Below, piece by piece: positions 51,664 through 61,326 of a stretch of DNA of 64,000 bases. Source of the DNA: Raineyella antarctica (GTDB lineage: Bacteria > Actinomycetota > Actinomycetes > Propionibacteriales > Propionibacteriaceae); NCBI RefSeq assembly GCF_900092135.1, contig NZ_FMYF01000003.1:351046-415045 (forward strand). The letters run 5' to 3'. The position numbers and the translations under genes are program-made. The stretch's first letter is position 1, and the number at the start of each line of letters is the position of its first letter. The notes below the pieces were generated by a model. The model did no database searches. It was not told the origin of the DNA and worked only from the letters and a program-made list of their open reading frames with translations.

Positions 51664-51752
51664 GGTTCTTGATCCCCCGTGTTCTTGATCCCCCGTGGAC
51701 ACACGCAGCTCAGTTCTTGATCCTCCGTCCGAAACGGCGGACGATCAAGAAC
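51664..51752. repeat. GTTCTTGATC repeat array with hairpin
   Basis: GTTCTTGATCCCCCGT occurs at 51665-51680 and 51681-51696 in direct tandem, followed by a full hairpin at 51713-51752 (GTTCTTGATC with its complement and an inner CGTCCG/CGGACG). The hairpin differs by about three bases from the one at 50504-50545. It lies between the lipoprotein and dhaK and may end the lipoprotein transcript. Confidence 0.7.
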
Positions 51753-51834
51753 CGAGCGGGCCCGTGGCGCCCCTGGCCCCGCCGATCTGACCCGACCCCG
51801 TGACATCGGCGCCGTACAGGCCTTGGATGGAGCA

Positions 51835-52839
51835 ATGAAGAAGCTGATCAACCGGCCCCAGGACGTGGTGGCGGAGTCGCTCCGTGGCTTCGCGCTCGCC
51901 CATTCCGGAAAGGTCCGCGTCGACCACGACCTCGCGACGGTGTACCGCGCCGAACGGCCGCTGCTCGGGACCGTCGGCCTGGTCTCCGGCGGCGGATCGG
52001 GCCACGAGCCGCTGCACGCCGGCTTCGTCGGCCACGGGATGCTGTCGGCCGCCTGCTGCGGACAGGTCTTCACCTCGCCGGTGCCCGACCAGGTGGTCGC
52101 GGCGACCCAGCAGGTCGACGCCGGCGCCGGCGTGCTGCACCTGGTCAAGAACTACACCGGCGACGTGATGAACTTCGAGATGGCCGCGGAGATCGTCGCC
52201 GATACCGCCGACATCGAGGTCGCCACCGTCGTGCTCGACGACGACGTCGCGGTGCAGGACTCCACCTGGACCGCCGGCCGCCGCGGCACCGGTGCCACCG
52301 TCTTCGCCGAGAAGCTCGCCGGGGCCGCCGCCGAGGAGGGGCGCCCGCTGGCGGAGGTCGCCGCGATCGCCCGCCACGTGAACGAGAACGCCCGCAGCAT
52401 GGGCATGGCGATCGCCCCCTCTACGGTCCCCACGGCCGGCAAGCCGAACTTCACCCTCGGCGAGGACGAGATGGAGCTGGGCGTCGGCATCCACGGCGAG
52501 CCCGGTCGGGCCACCGTGCCGTACGCCCCGGCCGCCGACATCGCCCGCCAGCTCGCCGAGCCGGTCCTGGCCGACCTGCCCTTCGCCGGCGGTGACCGAG
52601 CCCTGGTCCTGCTGAACGGGATGGGTGCCACCCCGTTGATCGAGCTCTACCTGATGTACGGGGAGGTCGCCGCGATCCTGGCCGGCCACGGGATCGAGGT
52701 CGTCCGCCCGCTGGTCGGCAACTACATCACCTCGCTGGACATGGCCGGCTGCTCGCTGACCGTGCTGCGCGCCGACGACGAACTCCTCCGGCTGTGGGAC
52801 GCCCCGGTCGAGACCCCGGCCCTGCGTTGGGGGCGATGA
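51835..52839 (+). CDS. dhaK: Dihydroxyacetone kinase subunit DhaK
   Basis: A 334-residue substrate-binding subunit of PTS-dependent dihydroxyacetone kinase. The active site His220 (in GVGIHGEPG), which binds dihydroxyacetone covalently, is present, as are GLVSGGGSGHEPLHAGFVGH (about residues 48-67) and NYTGDVMNFEMA. Start at the ATG at 51835; an in-frame ATG at 51823 is less likely. It overlaps dhaL by 4 bases. It forms dihydroxyacetone phosphate with DhaL and DhaM. Confidence 0.93.
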   Translation: MKKLINRPQDVVAESLRGFALAHSGKVRVDHDLATVYRAERPLLGTVGLVSGGGSGHEPLHAGFVGHGMLSAACCGQVFTSPVPDQVVAATQQVDAGAGVLHLVKNYTGDVMNFEMAAEIVADTADIEVATVVLDDDVAVQDSTWTAGRRGTGATVFAEKLAGAAAEEGRPLAEVAAIARHVNENARSMGMAIAPSTVPTAGKPNFTLGEDEMELGVGIHGEPGRATVPYAPAADIARQLAEPVLADLPFAGGDRALVLLNGMGATPLIELYLMYGEVAAILAGHGIEVVRPLVGNYITSLDMAGCSLTVLRADDELLRLWDAPVETPALRWGR

Positions 52840-53495
52840 TGTCCGCCGTCCCCGACCCCGTGGCCGGGACCCCCGCGACCCTCGGGGTCCCCGACCTGAC
52901 TACCTGGCTGCGCCGCTACGCCGCCGAGATCGTCGCGCACGAGCAGGAGCTGACCGACCTGGATGCCGCGATCGGCGACGGCGACCACGGTGCCAACATG
53001 ACCCGCGGCATGACAGCGGTCGTCGCGGTCCTGGACCAAACCCCGTTCGAGACCCTCGACGCCCTCGCGAAGAAGGTCGGGATGACGCTGGTCAGCTCGG
53101 TCGGCGGGGCCAGCGGGCCGCTCTACGGAACCTTCTGGCTGCGGTTCGCCAAGCCGTTGTCCGGGTTGGCCCGGACCGATGCCGCTACGCTCGGGCTGGC
53201 CCTGCGTGCCGGGGTGGAGGGCATCCAGCAGCGCGGCAAGGCTGAAGGAGGAGACAAGACGATGCTCGATGCGTTCCTGCCGGCCTTGGCGGCGTACGAC
53301 GCGGCCGTCGATGCCGGCGCTGAGCCCACCGCGGCACTGCGGGACGCGGCGACGGCCGGCCGGGCCGGATGCGCGGCCACCGTCACGATGGTGGCGCGCA
53401 AGGGCCGGGCCAGCTACCTCGGCGAACGCAGCGCCGGCCACCAGGACCCGGGCGCCACCAGCGCCGCCCTGTTGCTCGAGTGCGCCGTCTCATGA
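52836..53495 (+). CDS. dhaL: Dihydroxyacetone kinase ADP-binding subunit DhaL
   Basis: A 219-residue subunit with the Mg-ADP site DLDAAIGDGDHGANMTRGMT (about residues 42-61), GGASGPLYGTFWLRF, GGDKTMLDAFLPAL and the C-terminal GERSAGHQDPGATSA. It keeps ADP bound and is rephosphorylated by DhaM. Its ATG overlaps the dhaK stop. Confidence 0.93.
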   Translation: MMSAVPDPVAGTPATLGVPDLTTWLRRYAAEIVAHEQELTDLDAAIGDGDHGANMTRGMTAVVAVLDQTPFETLDALAKKVGMTLVSSVGGASGPLYGTFWLRFAKPLSGLARTDAATLGLALRAGVEGIQQRGKAEGGDKTMLDAFLPALAAYDAAVDAGAEPTAALRDAATAGRAGCAATVTMVARKGRASYLGERSAGHQDPGATSAALLLECAVS

Positions 53496-53521
53496 CCCAG
53501 CCCACGGAAGGCCGAGATCCC

Positions 53522-54292
53522 ATGATCAGCATCCTCGTCGTGTCGCACAGCCGTCCCCTGGCCGAGGCGGCCGCAGCACTCGCCAGTGAGATGGTGCCGG
53601 CCGAGGACGGCCTGCGGATCGGTGTCGCCGCCGGTATCGACACCCCCGACGGACCCGCGTACGGCACCGACGCCGCAGCAGTGGCCCAGGCGATCACCAC
53701 GTACGACTCCCCCGAGGGCGTGCTGGTGCTGATGGACATCGGGTCGTCGGTGCTCAGCGCCCAGCTGGCGCTGGAGTTCCTCGAGGAGGAGGAGATCGCC
53801 GACCGGGTCCTGCTCTGCAGCGCGCCCCTGGTCGAGGGGCTGCTCGCCGCCGCGGTGGCCGCGGCCGGGGGTGCGACGCTGGAGCGCGCGGCCGCGCAGG
53901 CACGGGCCGGACTGTTCGCCAAGCAGTACCAGGTCGCCGACGTGTCGACCTCCGATGCCGATCCCGCGCCGGCCGGGGCCACCAGGAACCGCCCGCCGGC
54001 TTCGGACGACGACCCCTGGACGACCTGCGAGGTCGAGGTCACCAGCCCGGTCGGCCTCCACCTGCGGCCGGTGGGACGGATCGTGGCGCTCGTGCTCGAG
54101 CACGAGGCCGAGGTCAGGGTCAGCAACCTGGACACCGGCCAGGGCCCGCTGCCGGCCGACAGCCTGGCCGACATGCTGAGTCTGGCCGCCGACTGCGGGC
54201 ACCGGTTGCGGTTCGAGGCCCGGGGACCCCGGGCCGATGATGTCCTCGACGCGATCGCCGCCCTCGCAGGGACCGGCTTCGGCGACAGCTGA
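53522..54292 (+). CDS. dhaM: DhaM, PTS phosphotransfer protein (EIIA-HPr fusion)
   Basis: A 256-residue phosphotransfer protein. The N-terminal mannose-type EIIA domain opens ISILVVSHSRPLAEAAAALA with His9 as the phosphorylation site, and has GVLVLMDIGSSVLSAQLALE. After a Pro/Asp-rich linker (~140-165), a HPr domain begins VTSPVGLHLRPVGRIVALVL with the active His in GLHLRP. No enzyme I domain is attached, so EI must come from elsewhere. An earlier ATG at 53492 overlaps the dhaL stop and is an alternative start. Confidence 0.9.
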   Translation: MISILVVSHSRPLAEAAAALASEMVPAEDGLRIGVAAGIDTPDGPAYGTDAAAVAQAITTYDSPEGVLVLMDIGSSVLSAQLALEFLEEEEIADRVLLCSAPLVEGLLAAAVAAAGGATLERAAAQARAGLFAKQYQVADVSTSDADPAPAGATRNRPPASDDDPWTTCEVEVTSPVGLHLRPVGRIVALVLEHEAEVRVSNLDTGQGPLPADSLADMLSLAADCGHRLRFEARGPRADDVLDAIAALAGTGFGDS

Positions 54293-54302
54293 GCCGGCGC
54301 GC

Positions 54303-55727
54303 CTACCGGAACCCGAACAGCGGCGGGAACGCGACCGCGACCACCAGCGCCCAGGCACCGAACACCGCCAGGTAGCGGCCCTGCCAGCGTTCCAGCGCGG
54401 CGAACGGGCCCCGCCCGCGCAGGAACCGCAGGTACAGCCAGCCCGTGCCGGCGAGGTTGACCAGCAGCACGATGTTCTCCCCCAGGGCGGCGAGCTTGTT
54501 GGGGCTGGCGCCGTACTCGCCGATCCGGCCAGCCATCGCGGCGAGCACCACGACGTCCACGACCAGGGCGGAGGCGATCAGCACGATCTGAAGGACGTCG
54601 GTCGCCCGGGGAGCGACGATCCGGTCGCGGGCCGAGACCGAGAAGATCACCAGGGCGAAGACCAGCGCCAGGACCACGTCGTAGACGATCAGCAGTTGGC
54701 GGTCGAGGTCGACCAGCTTCCCAGAGGCGGCCATCGTGGCCAGGAAGCTGAGCAGTACCAGGGTGAGCAACGGAGTGAAGACCGCCGACAGCACCGGGGC
54801 GATGTTCTGCACCGCGCCCATCCTGGCCTCCACCAGCCACGCTGCGACGATGACCGCGCCGGCGGCCCCCATCGGGACGACCCAGGACAACACGTCCGCC
54901 ACGGAGACCCCGACCAGACCGAAGATGGTGGTGCTCAGGCCGACCAGCACGGCGCCGCCCAGGGCGATCAGGACGTACAGGATCGCCAGCTCCCCGCTGA
55001 ACCGGACGAACTCCAGCCACCGCTCGCCCGGCCGCCAGGCACGACCGAGGTAGGCAGCGCCGATCACCACCCACAGGGCGATCCCGACGTGCAGGATCGC
55101 CAGCAGCCGGGTGTCGTACGGCGCCAGGAACGGGTAGAGGTTCACCAGCAGCAGGCCGAGCGCGAACACCGCGCCCACGATCGCGTTCACCACCGGCGGC
55201 GCCGGGCGGCGCAACCACGCGACGTACGCGGCCACGACCGCCGCCGCACAGATCCCGTACGAAGCGAGGACGGTGGGGTCGGGAGCCCCCGCCCCCGCGG
55301 ACCCGGCCAGCGCGAACGGCACCCGGACGACCAGGCCTGCCACGACGGCGAAGGCGAGCATCACCCACAGCCCGCTCCGGCCGGCTGCCCTCGACTGTCG
55401 GTGGGTCTGCGCGGTCACCCCGGTCGCACTGGTCACCCCGGTCGCCGGGCGCGTATCGCCGAGCACCAGGCCGCGCCAGAGTCCCTCGGCATCGGCCGTC
55501 GCGACCTCGCGGGACCACTCGTCCTCGGCCGCAAGCCGCTTCACCGCGACCAGGAACGACTCCTCCTCGGTCAGCCCGTGCTCCACGAGGTCCTCGACCT
55601 GGCCGCGCAGCCGCGCTCCGGCCTCCTCGACCCGGGCCGGACTGATCCCGGGGCGGGCACGCAGGGCATCCTGCCACTGCGACACCCGGTGGGCCGTCGA
55701 CTCCTCGGACCACTGCACGTCGGGCAC
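54303..55727 (-). CDS. Polytopic membrane protein, permease-prefix plus DUF4153-like
   Basis: A 474-residue protein. Residues 1-85 form a soluble helical 'permease prefix' domain (QWQDALRARPGISPARVEEA, HGLTEEESFLVAVKRLA), followed by about 12 transmembrane segments. The late MAGRIGEYGASPNKLAALGE segment and PFAALERWQGRYLAV look like DUF4153-type membrane proteins. No function is established. The start is GTG at 55727. It converges on dhaM. Confidence 0.75.
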   Translation of the reverse strand: MPDVQWSEESTAHRVSQWQDALRARPGISPARVEEAGARLRGQVEDLVEHGLTEEESFLVAVKRLAAEDEWSREVATADAEGLWRGLVLGDTRPATGVTSATGVTAQTHRQSRAAGRSGLWVMLAFAVVAGLVVRVPFALAGSAGAGAPDPTVLASYGICAAAVVAAYVAWLRRPAPPVVNAIVGAVFALGLLLVNLYPFLAPYDTRLLAILHVGIALWVVIGAAYLGRAWRPGERWLEFVRFSGELAILYVLIALGGAVLVGLSTTIFGLVGVSVADVLSWVVPMGAAGAVIVAAWLVEARMGAVQNIAPVLSAVFTPLLTLVLLSFLATMAASGKLVDLDRQLLIVYDVVLALVFALVIFSVSARDRIVAPRATDVLQIVLIASALVVDVVVLAAMAGRIGEYGASPNKLAALGENIVLLVNLAGTGWLYLRFLRGRGPFAALERWQGRYLAVFGAWALVVAVAFPPLFGFR

Positions 55728-55760
55728 TCCTCGGATCGGCGGATACTCCTCCTGCGGACC

Positions 55761-56240
55761 CTACTCGCCGCCCGGGGCCACGACCGGCCAGGTGATCTGC
55801 GTCAGCATCGTCTCCGGCGCATCGGCGTTCGGCTCGGTCAGGTAGCTCTCCCACATCGTTGTGGTGGGGACCAGTCCCTGCTCCTGCAGCCAGACCATCA
55901 GCCGGCCGTACGTGGCCTGCATGGTGTCGTACGAGCCCACGTGCATGACCTGGGCAGCCGGCCCCCCGGGCAGGGTCTCGGTCCGGAGCCCGTCCCCACT
56001 CACCGGTCGGTCCACGGGGAAACCTGCCGCCACGTCGACGCTGTCGGTCGGCATGCTGTAGTAGATGCCCACCGGAGGCCCGATGATCCGGGCACCCTGG
56101 TTGCCGGCGGCCTCCATGACTGCCTGGTACGCGCGGGCGAAGAAGTCCGGCAATGCGTCCATCCGGACGGTCTCGCGGAGCACGGCGACCCGCTGTGGTT
56201 CAAGGGTGACGAGCTCCGGATCGTGCGACGGCTGGGACAT
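55761..56240 (-). CDS. GyrI-like small-molecule-binding protein
   Basis: A 159-residue single-domain protein of the GyrI/SOUL-like fold. VTLEPQRVAVLRETVRMDAL opens the first half, VGIYYSMPTDSVDVAAGFPV closes it, and AAQVMHVGSYDTMQATYGRL begins the second. Such domains bind drugs or other hydrophobic ligands, here without a DNA-binding partner. Start ATG at 56240 with GGAGGTC upstream. Confidence 0.85.
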   Translation of the reverse strand: MSQPSHDPELVTLEPQRVAVLRETVRMDALPDFFARAYQAVMEAAGNQGARIIGPPVGIYYSMPTDSVDVAAGFPVDRPVSGDGLRTETLPGGPAAQVMHVGSYDTMQATYGRLMVWLQEQGLVPTTTMWESYLTEPNADAPETMLTQITWPVVAPGGE

Positions 56241-56297
56241 CGGGAGACCTCCGGAAGCGAGTCGTGACTGGTTGCCGTCCATGCTTCCACGACGCGC

Positions 56298-57074
56298 TCA
56301 GACCCGCGCGTACTTGGCCCGGGCGAAGGAGTAGATCGCGTACGCCACCAGCCCGAGGGCAATCAGCGACAACAGGAACGTGCCCAGCGGCAGCTTCAGC
56401 AGCGTACGCAGCGCCCCGTCCATGCCGGAGGCCTTGCTGGGGTCGTGGGTGGCGACGGCCGCCAGGAAGAGGGCGCCGATCACCATCAGCGCGATGCCCT
56501 TTGCGACGTAGCCGAAGGTGGCGACCACCTCGATCGGCCGGTCGAGGCTCTCCACCAGGTCCTCGCGGTACTTGCTGGCGATCCCCTTGTAGATGTGGTA
56601 ACCCCCGATCACCACGACCACCAGGCCGACGACCACCACGAGCACATCTCCCGCCACACTGCCCATCAGGCTGGAGGTCAGGTCCTTGCTCTGCTTGGCG
56701 CTCGAGGAGTGGGTGCCCATGACGACCTGGATAGCGCCCCAGGCCAGCACGCCGTACGTCAGGCCCTTCGCGACGTGCTTGACGACCCGGCCGACGTCAC
56801 CGCGCACCAGGGCGGCCTCGGTCAGGTTCCACAGGCCGAGCAGGACGAAGCCGGCACCCAACACCCCGAGCACGGCGACGCCCACCGGGTTGGTGCTCAG
56901 CGCCTGGAAGGCGCCGGACTGGTCGGCCTCGCCGCCGTACGAACCCCAGGCGAGCCGAAGGGACAGCCAGGCCAGGAGGAGGTGCAGCACCCCACTGGCG
57001 CCATAGCCGACGCGCGCCCCGTACTCCACCACCCGGCTGTTGCCGGCCTTGCGAGCAGTGTCTCGAACCGACAT
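56298..57074 (-). CDS. DUF1206 membrane protein
   Basis: A 258-residue membrane protein with three copies of a two-helix repeat (VEYGARVGYGASGVLHLLLA, VVKHVAKGLTYGVLAWGAIQ, EVVATFGYVAKGIALMVIGA), characteristic of DUF1206. Function unknown. Start at the ATG at 57074 with CAGGAGGGGAC upstream; the frame stays open to 58112 without support. A clear promoter lies upstream. Confidence 0.85.
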   Translation of the reverse strand: MSVRDTARKAGNSRVVEYGARVGYGASGVLHLLLAWLSLRLAWGSYGGEADQSGAFQALSTNPVGVAVLGVLGAGFVLLGLWNLTEAALVRGDVGRVVKHVAKGLTYGVLAWGAIQVVMGTHSSSAKQSKDLTSSLMGSVAGDVLVVVVGLVVVVIGGYHIYKGIASKYREDLVESLDRPIEVVATFGYVAKGIALMVIGALFLAAVATHDPSKASGMDGALRTLLKLPLGTFLLSLIALGLVAYAIYSFARAKYARV

Positions 57075-57119
57075 GTCCCCTCCTGTTCCGGACGGGGCAC
57101 CCTGAGGGTCGCCCACCAC

Positions 57120-57148
57120 TCGATAGCCACAAGAGTCTAGTCTGACAA
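57120..57148 (-). promoter_or_regulatory. Promoter of the DUF1206 gene
   Basis: On the minus strand, TTGTCA (57148-57143) and TATCGA (57125-57120) are separated by 17 bp. It points at the DUF1206 start 46 bases away and partly overlaps the divergent PAP2 promoter region. Confidence 0.55.
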
Positions 57149-57173
57149 GGGCATCGGGGACTAGTGTGCGGGC

Positions 57174-57977
57174 GTGAGTCTCCAGCAGAGCAACACCGCG
57201 GCGTCCCCCACCCCTCGTCCGGGCCGGGTGCCGGCCACCGTGGACCCAAAGCCATGGATGGCTGTGGTCGGCGTGGCCCTGCTCGCTCTCGGCATGCTGC
57301 TGGGCGCGCTCGGCCACAACCTCGATCCGGCGACGACGGGCGAGCTCGGCGTGCTGCAGTGGTTCCACGAGCACCGGAACGGGTTCCTGACGGTGCTGGC
57401 CAAGGCGATCGAACTGGTCATGGGCCCCAAGGTCGTGCCCTGGCTGCTGGTCGCGATGCCGCTGCTGCTCCTGGCGCTGCGCCGGATCGTGATGGCAGTG
57501 ACGTCGTTGTTGCTGCCCGGACTCGGGTGGCTGCCCGGCCACTTCGCCAAGGGCTTCTTCCCGCGCGCACGCCCACCGCACTCGCTCGACCCGGTCGTGA
57601 TCTACAACGACAACGCGAGCTTCCCCAGCGGCCACACCGGCTTCGCCACCTCGATCACCATCTTCATCCTCTTCGCCCTGACCATGTGGGGCGTACGCCG
57701 GTGGTGGGCCGTCGTGCTGGGCGTGCTGTTCATCGTCATCGTGGGCCTCTCCCGGCTGTACGCCGCCGCACACTTCCCGATGGACGTGCTCGGCGGGGCG
57801 GTCCTTGCCAGCGGTACCTCGATCGCGCTGTGGCCGCTGGCGGCCTGGTGGTGGGGCAGGGGGCAGGCCGGCGGCGGCCGGCTCGCCGAACCTCCCTACC
57901 GCCATGCACTGACCGCCGGCAAGGGCGACTCCACGGCGGCCTCGGAACGTGCGATCGGCGCCGACACGACCGAGTAG
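57174..57977 (+). CDS. PAP2-family phosphatase
   Basis: A 267-residue membrane phosphatase. The three PAP2 motifs are KGFFPRARP (about residues 124-132), PSGH (about 151-154) and SRLYAAAHFPMDVLGG (about 191-206), carrying the Arg, two His and Asp of the active site. It likely dephosphorylates an isoprenoid or lipid phosphate at the membrane. The GTG start at 57174 has TAGTGT 6 nt upstream and no ribosome site, consistent with a leaderless message. Confidence 0.88.
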   Translation: MSLQQSNTAASPTPRPGRVPATVDPKPWMAVVGVALLALGMLLGALGHNLDPATTGELGVLQWFHEHRNGFLTVLAKAIELVMGPKVVPWLLVAMPLLLLALRRIVMAVTSLLLPGLGWLPGHFAKGFFPRARPPHSLDPVVIYNDNASFPSGHTGFATSITIFILFALTMWGVRRWWAVVLGVLFIVIVGLSRLYAAAHFPMDVLGGAVLASGTSIALWPLAAWWWGRGQAGGGRLAEPPYRHALTAGKGDSTAASERAIGADTTE

Positions 57978-58038
57978 GTCGTACCGACGCCGATCACCGG
58001 GGTCGTTCATCGCCGGGCAGGGCCCGGCCGGTCGGAGG

Positions 58039-58623
58039 TCAGCCCTGGACTCGGACCGACTCGTCGTTGGCGCGCGCGAGCAGCGCCTCACGGACGGCGA
58101 CGACGGCGTCACGGTGGCGCTCGACGACGGCGGCCGGGTCGACCAGACGGAACTGCTCGTTGAGGTCCTGCTGGCCGAACTGGATGTTCAGGCCCTGCTC
58201 CACCTCGACCAGGTCGGACTCCAGGTTGCCCATGATCTCGGAGAGCTGGCGGTGCGCACGCACGCCACCGTAGAAGCCGTACGAGGCGACGGCCAGCGGC
58301 TTGGCGGCCCACTCCTTGGCGATCGCGTCCACGGCGTTCTTCAGCGAGGCGGGGTAACCACCGTTGTACTCCGGGGTGACCAGCACCACGGCGTCGGCAG
58401 AGATGACCCGCTGCGACCAGGCACGGGTGGTGGGCAGCTGGTACTGGCCCATCATCGGGGACAGCGGCTCGTCCTCGGGGGTGAGCGTGATCTCGGCGAG
58501 GTCGGCCAGGTCGATGGTCACCTGCGGATCCTCGGACAGGACGGCGGAGATCGCGTCGGCGATGCCACGGCCGTTCCGGACCTTACGGGTGCTGCCGACG
58601 ATGACCATGATCGAGCTGCTCAC
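58039..58623 (-). CDS. NADPH-dependent FMN reductase
   Basis: A 194-residue flavodoxin-like reductase. The phosphate-binding loop is VIVGSTRKVRNGRGIADAI (about residues 7-25), and the flavin loop is VTPEYNGGYPASLKNAVDAI (about 84-103). It reduces FMN, quinones or azo dyes. A GAACACCTG run with AAGGAG upstream supports the start. It is a free-standing gene, not linked to the iac flavin reductase. Confidence 0.88.
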   Translation of the reverse strand: MSSSIMVIVGSTRKVRNGRGIADAISAVLSEDPQVTIDLADLAEITLTPEDEPLSPMMGQYQLPTTRAWSQRVISADAVVLVTPEYNGGYPASLKNAVDAIAKEWAAKPLAVASYGFYGGVRAHRQLSEIMGNLESDLVEVEQGLNIQFGQQDLNEQFRLVDPAAVVERHRDAVVAVREALLARANDESVRVQG

Positions 58624-58721
58624 AGGTGTTCTCCTTGGTAGTTAGTTGAAGCTTCTACCAGTATGGAACCATGGATTCACGCCCGGTATTCCCCGTGCCA
58701 TGACGCGGGACGTCGTACGGT

Positions 58722-60302
58722 TCAGACCGACAGGTCCCGGCGCCGGTAGGCCAGTGACCCCACGGCCGCCAGCACCAGCGCGAGCACCACCATGGTGAGC
58801 ACTGGGGCGAGCTCGAACGGCTCGGCCGGCACCTTGGGCGTGTGCGCGTACGGCGAGAGGTCCTGCAGCCAGGTCGGCAGGGAGAGCAGTTGGCCCAACT
58901 CGCCCAGCAGGATGAACCCGATGAACAGCGCCCAGCCCAGCCAGGACAGTCGCGGGAGCAGCCCGACGACCGCGACGGCCAACGCGATCACCACCCAGGT
59001 GGAGGGGATCTGGACCACTGAGGTGGTGAACGCCTCCACGGCGGTGACTGTGCTGTCCGGTCCGGGCGTCCAGACCAGCATCTCGGCCGCGCCCATCGCG
59101 ACGAGGAAGGCAGCTGAGCCGGCGAATCCGTACAGCAGGTGGGAGGACAGGAAGCGCCATCTGGTCTCCGCCGTGGCGAGGATCGCCTCGGCATGCCCGG
59201 CGGTCTCCTCCTCGCGCGTCCGCAGGACGGCACTGATGCCGTACGCGGTCGCCGCGAGCGCCGCGATCCCGGCGTAGATGGACACGAACAACTCGTCGGC
59301 GATGCCGGTGCCGCCGATCTGGCGCAGCATCTGCTCGGCCGCCTCGTTCATGAAGCCGCCGACCGCGCCGATCAGCGCACCGGCCACCATGCCGAGGAGG
59401 ACACCGACCACCATCCAGCCGATCACCCCACCGCGGTGCAGCCGCCAGGCGAGCCCGTACGAGCTCCCGATGCTGCCGTGGTCCGGGCCGGACCTGTCCG
59501 GGAAGATGCCCACGCCCATGTCCCGGCCTGCTCGGAGCCGGTCCGCCGCGACGTAGCCGAGGGCGGCGAACCCCAGGAAGAGCCACAGCACCCAGGACCG
59601 GTCGCCGTTCCAGGCCCGGACCTGCTGGCCCCAGCCCAGCGGGGAGAGCCAGCGCAGGAACTCCCCACCGACCCCCTCGCGGACGTCGCCGACCAGCCGC
59701 AGGACGTACGTCACCGCGAGCGTGCCGTACGCGTAGCCGCTACCGACCCGACTGGAGGCCGACAGCTGCATGGCCACGGCCGTGACGGCGGCGAAGGCGA
59801 TCCCGGTCCCCGCACTGGCAGCCCCCATCAGCCACGAGCCGGTCCACGGGAGTCCGCCGAGGCCGGCAGTGGCGCCGATGCCGATCCCGCCCACCAGCGA
59901 GGCCAGCGAGGCGAAGCCGAAGGCGGCGGCCAGGGGGGCCCGGTGGCCGACCACCCCGGCCCCCAGCAGTTCGAACCTGCCGGTCTCCTCGTCGGAGCGG
60001 GTGTGCCGGCGCACGACGGCGATCGCCAGGAAGGTGAGGATCATGAAGTCGATCATCTGGAGCTTGATGCCGCCCAGGCCGGCAACGGACTGCGGGTCGT
60101 AGACGCGCCCGTACGCCATGATCACCGAACTGAGCCCGTTGGAGAGCTTCGCGGACGCGACCCGGGACGCGACGTCGGGGTAGAGGTCGATCGTCGCAAC
60201 GGCGGAGTAGTAGGTGAGCAGCCAGGCCAGCACGAGCGTGGCCAGCACCATCCAGCGGTCGCGTCGCCAGGCAAGGCGGACCAGGTGGCCGAATCCGTTC
60301 AT
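58722..60302 (-). CDS. ABC-2 type exporter permease
   Basis: A 526-residue membrane permease with about 12 hydrophobic segments in two halves, the size of actinobacterial permeases annotated as 'polyketide antibiotic exporters'. Recognisable segments are [20 protein letters not shown] at the start, the cytoplasmic [20 protein letters not shown] (about 97-116), and the second-half loop [20 protein letters not shown]. Its start overlaps the stop of the ATPase gene by 4 bases. Substrate unknown; the GbsR/MarR protein next door is probably its regulator. Confidence 0.85.
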   Translation of the reverse strand: MNGFGHLVRLAWRRDRWMVLATLVLAWLLTYYSAVATIDLYPDVASRVASAKLSNGLSSVIMAYGRVYDPQSVAGLGGIKLQMIDFMILTFLAIAVVRRHTRSDEETGRFELLGAGVVGHRAPLAAAFGFASLASLVGGIGIGATAGLGGLPWTGSWLMGAASAGTGIAFAAVTAVAMQLSASSRVGSGYAYGTLAVTYVLRLVGDVREGVGGEFLRWLSPLGWGQQVRAWNGDRSWVLWLFLGFAALGYVAADRLRAGRDMGVGIFPDRSGPDHGSIGSSYGLAWRLHRGGVIGWMVVGVLLGMVAGALIGAVGGFMNEAAEQMLRQIGGTGIADELFVSIYAGIAALAATAYGISAVLRTREEETAGHAEAILATAETRWRFLSSHLLYGFAGSAAFLVAMGAAEMLVWTPGPDSTVTAVEAFTTSVVQIPSTWVVIALAVAVVGLLPRLSWLGWALFIGFILLGELGQLLSLPTWLQDLSPYAHTPKVPAEPFELAPVLTMVVLALVLAAVGSLAYRRRDLSV

Positions 60303-61291
60303 CGCAGGGCACGCTTCGGCTCGGCGTCGTCGGGGGCGCCGGTGGGCGTGTGGGCGGCGTGGGTGCCCCGAGGATCCTGGGTGCCCTGAGGAGCGTGGAG
60401 GCCGGTGGCAGCGTCGGTGCCGTACGCCGACAGGAACAGCTCCTCCAGGCTGACCGGCTCGCTGGTGAGCGAGCGGATGCCGTGGCTGGACAGCGCGGCG
60501 ACCACCTCGTCGAGGTGGACGTCATCCACGCTGAAGGACACCTGGGCACCGTCGACGACGAGGTCCTCGACGGCATGCAGCGCGCCCGGCTGCACCGGGC
60601 GGGCCAATTCGGCCCGCACCCGGGTGTTGTGCAGGTGTCGCATCTCCGCGAGCGGACCTGTCTCCACGACCCGCCCGGCACGGATGATGCTGATCCGGTC
60701 GGCGAGGGCCTCGACCTCGGACAGGATGTGGCTGGACAGCAGGACCGTGCGCCCCTGCGCGGCGACGGAGACGACTTCGTCGCGGAAGAGCCGCTCCATC
60801 AGGGGATCGAGGCCGGAGGTGGGCTCGTCCAGGAGCAGCAGTTCGGCGTCGGAGGCCAGGGCAGCGACCAGGGCGACCTTCTGCCGGTTGCCCTTGGAGT
60901 AGGTCCGGGCCTTCTTGGTCGGATCGAGGTCGAAGCGCTCGAGCATCTCGGCGCGACGCTGCGGGGAGATCCCGCCGCGCATCCGCCCGAGCATGTCGAT
61001 CACCTCCCCGCCGGTCAGGTTGGGCCAGAGGTTGACGTCGCCCGGAACGTACGCGATCCGACGGTGCAGATCGGCGACGTCACGCCACGGGTCCTGCCCC
61101 AGCATGGTCGCCTTCCCGCCGTCGGCCCGCAGCAGGCCCAGCAGGATGCGCAGTGTGGTGGACTTGCCGGCGCCATTGGGTCCCACGAAGCCGTGCACCT
61201 CGCCCTCGGCGACCGAGAGGTCCAGCCCGTCGAGGGCCCGGGTGCGTCCGAACGATTTGGTGAGGTCGACGATGTCGATGACCGTGTTCAC
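60299..61291 (-). CDS. ABC exporter ATP-binding protein
   Basis: A 330-residue ATPase: Walker [10 protein letters not shown] (about residue 38), Q-loop region [19 protein letters not shown], signature [15 protein letters not shown], Walker [14 protein letters not shown] and H-loop [14 protein letters not shown]. The C-terminal ~60 residues form the extra domain of drug-exporter ATPases, ending in a Pro/Thr-rich tail. Start at the GTG at 61291; the ribosome site is very close and the start is uncertain. It pairs with the permease downstream. Confidence 0.88.
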   Translation of the reverse strand: MNTVIDIVDLTKSFGRTRALDGLDLSVAEGEVHGFVGPNGAGKSTTLRILLGLLRADGGKATMLGQDPWRDVADLHRRIAYVPGDVNLWPNLTGGEVIDMLGRMRGGISPQRRAEMLERFDLDPTKKARTYSKGNRQKVALVAALASDAELLLLDEPTSGLDPLMERLFRDEVVSVAAQGRTVLLSSHILSEVEALADRISIIRAGRVVETGPLAEMRHLHNTRVRAELARPVQPGALHAVEDLVVDGAQVSFSVDDVHLDEVVAALSSHGIRSLTSEPVSLEELFLSAYGTDAATGLHAPQGTQDPRGTHAAHTPTGAPDDAEPKRALR

Positions 61292-61310
61292 CCCTTCAGC
61301 GTACGCCGCC

Positions 61311-61326
61311 TTCACAATCTTGTGAA
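61311..61326. promoter_or_regulatory. TTCACAA palindrome between ABC exporter and GbsR-type regulator
   Basis: TTCACAA-TC-TTGTGAA is a perfect 7-bp inverted repeat in the 94-base divergent gap. A partial copy, TCACAATGTG, lies 16 bases further right. It is a likely operator for the regulator encoded to the right, controlling both directions. Confidence 0.6.
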
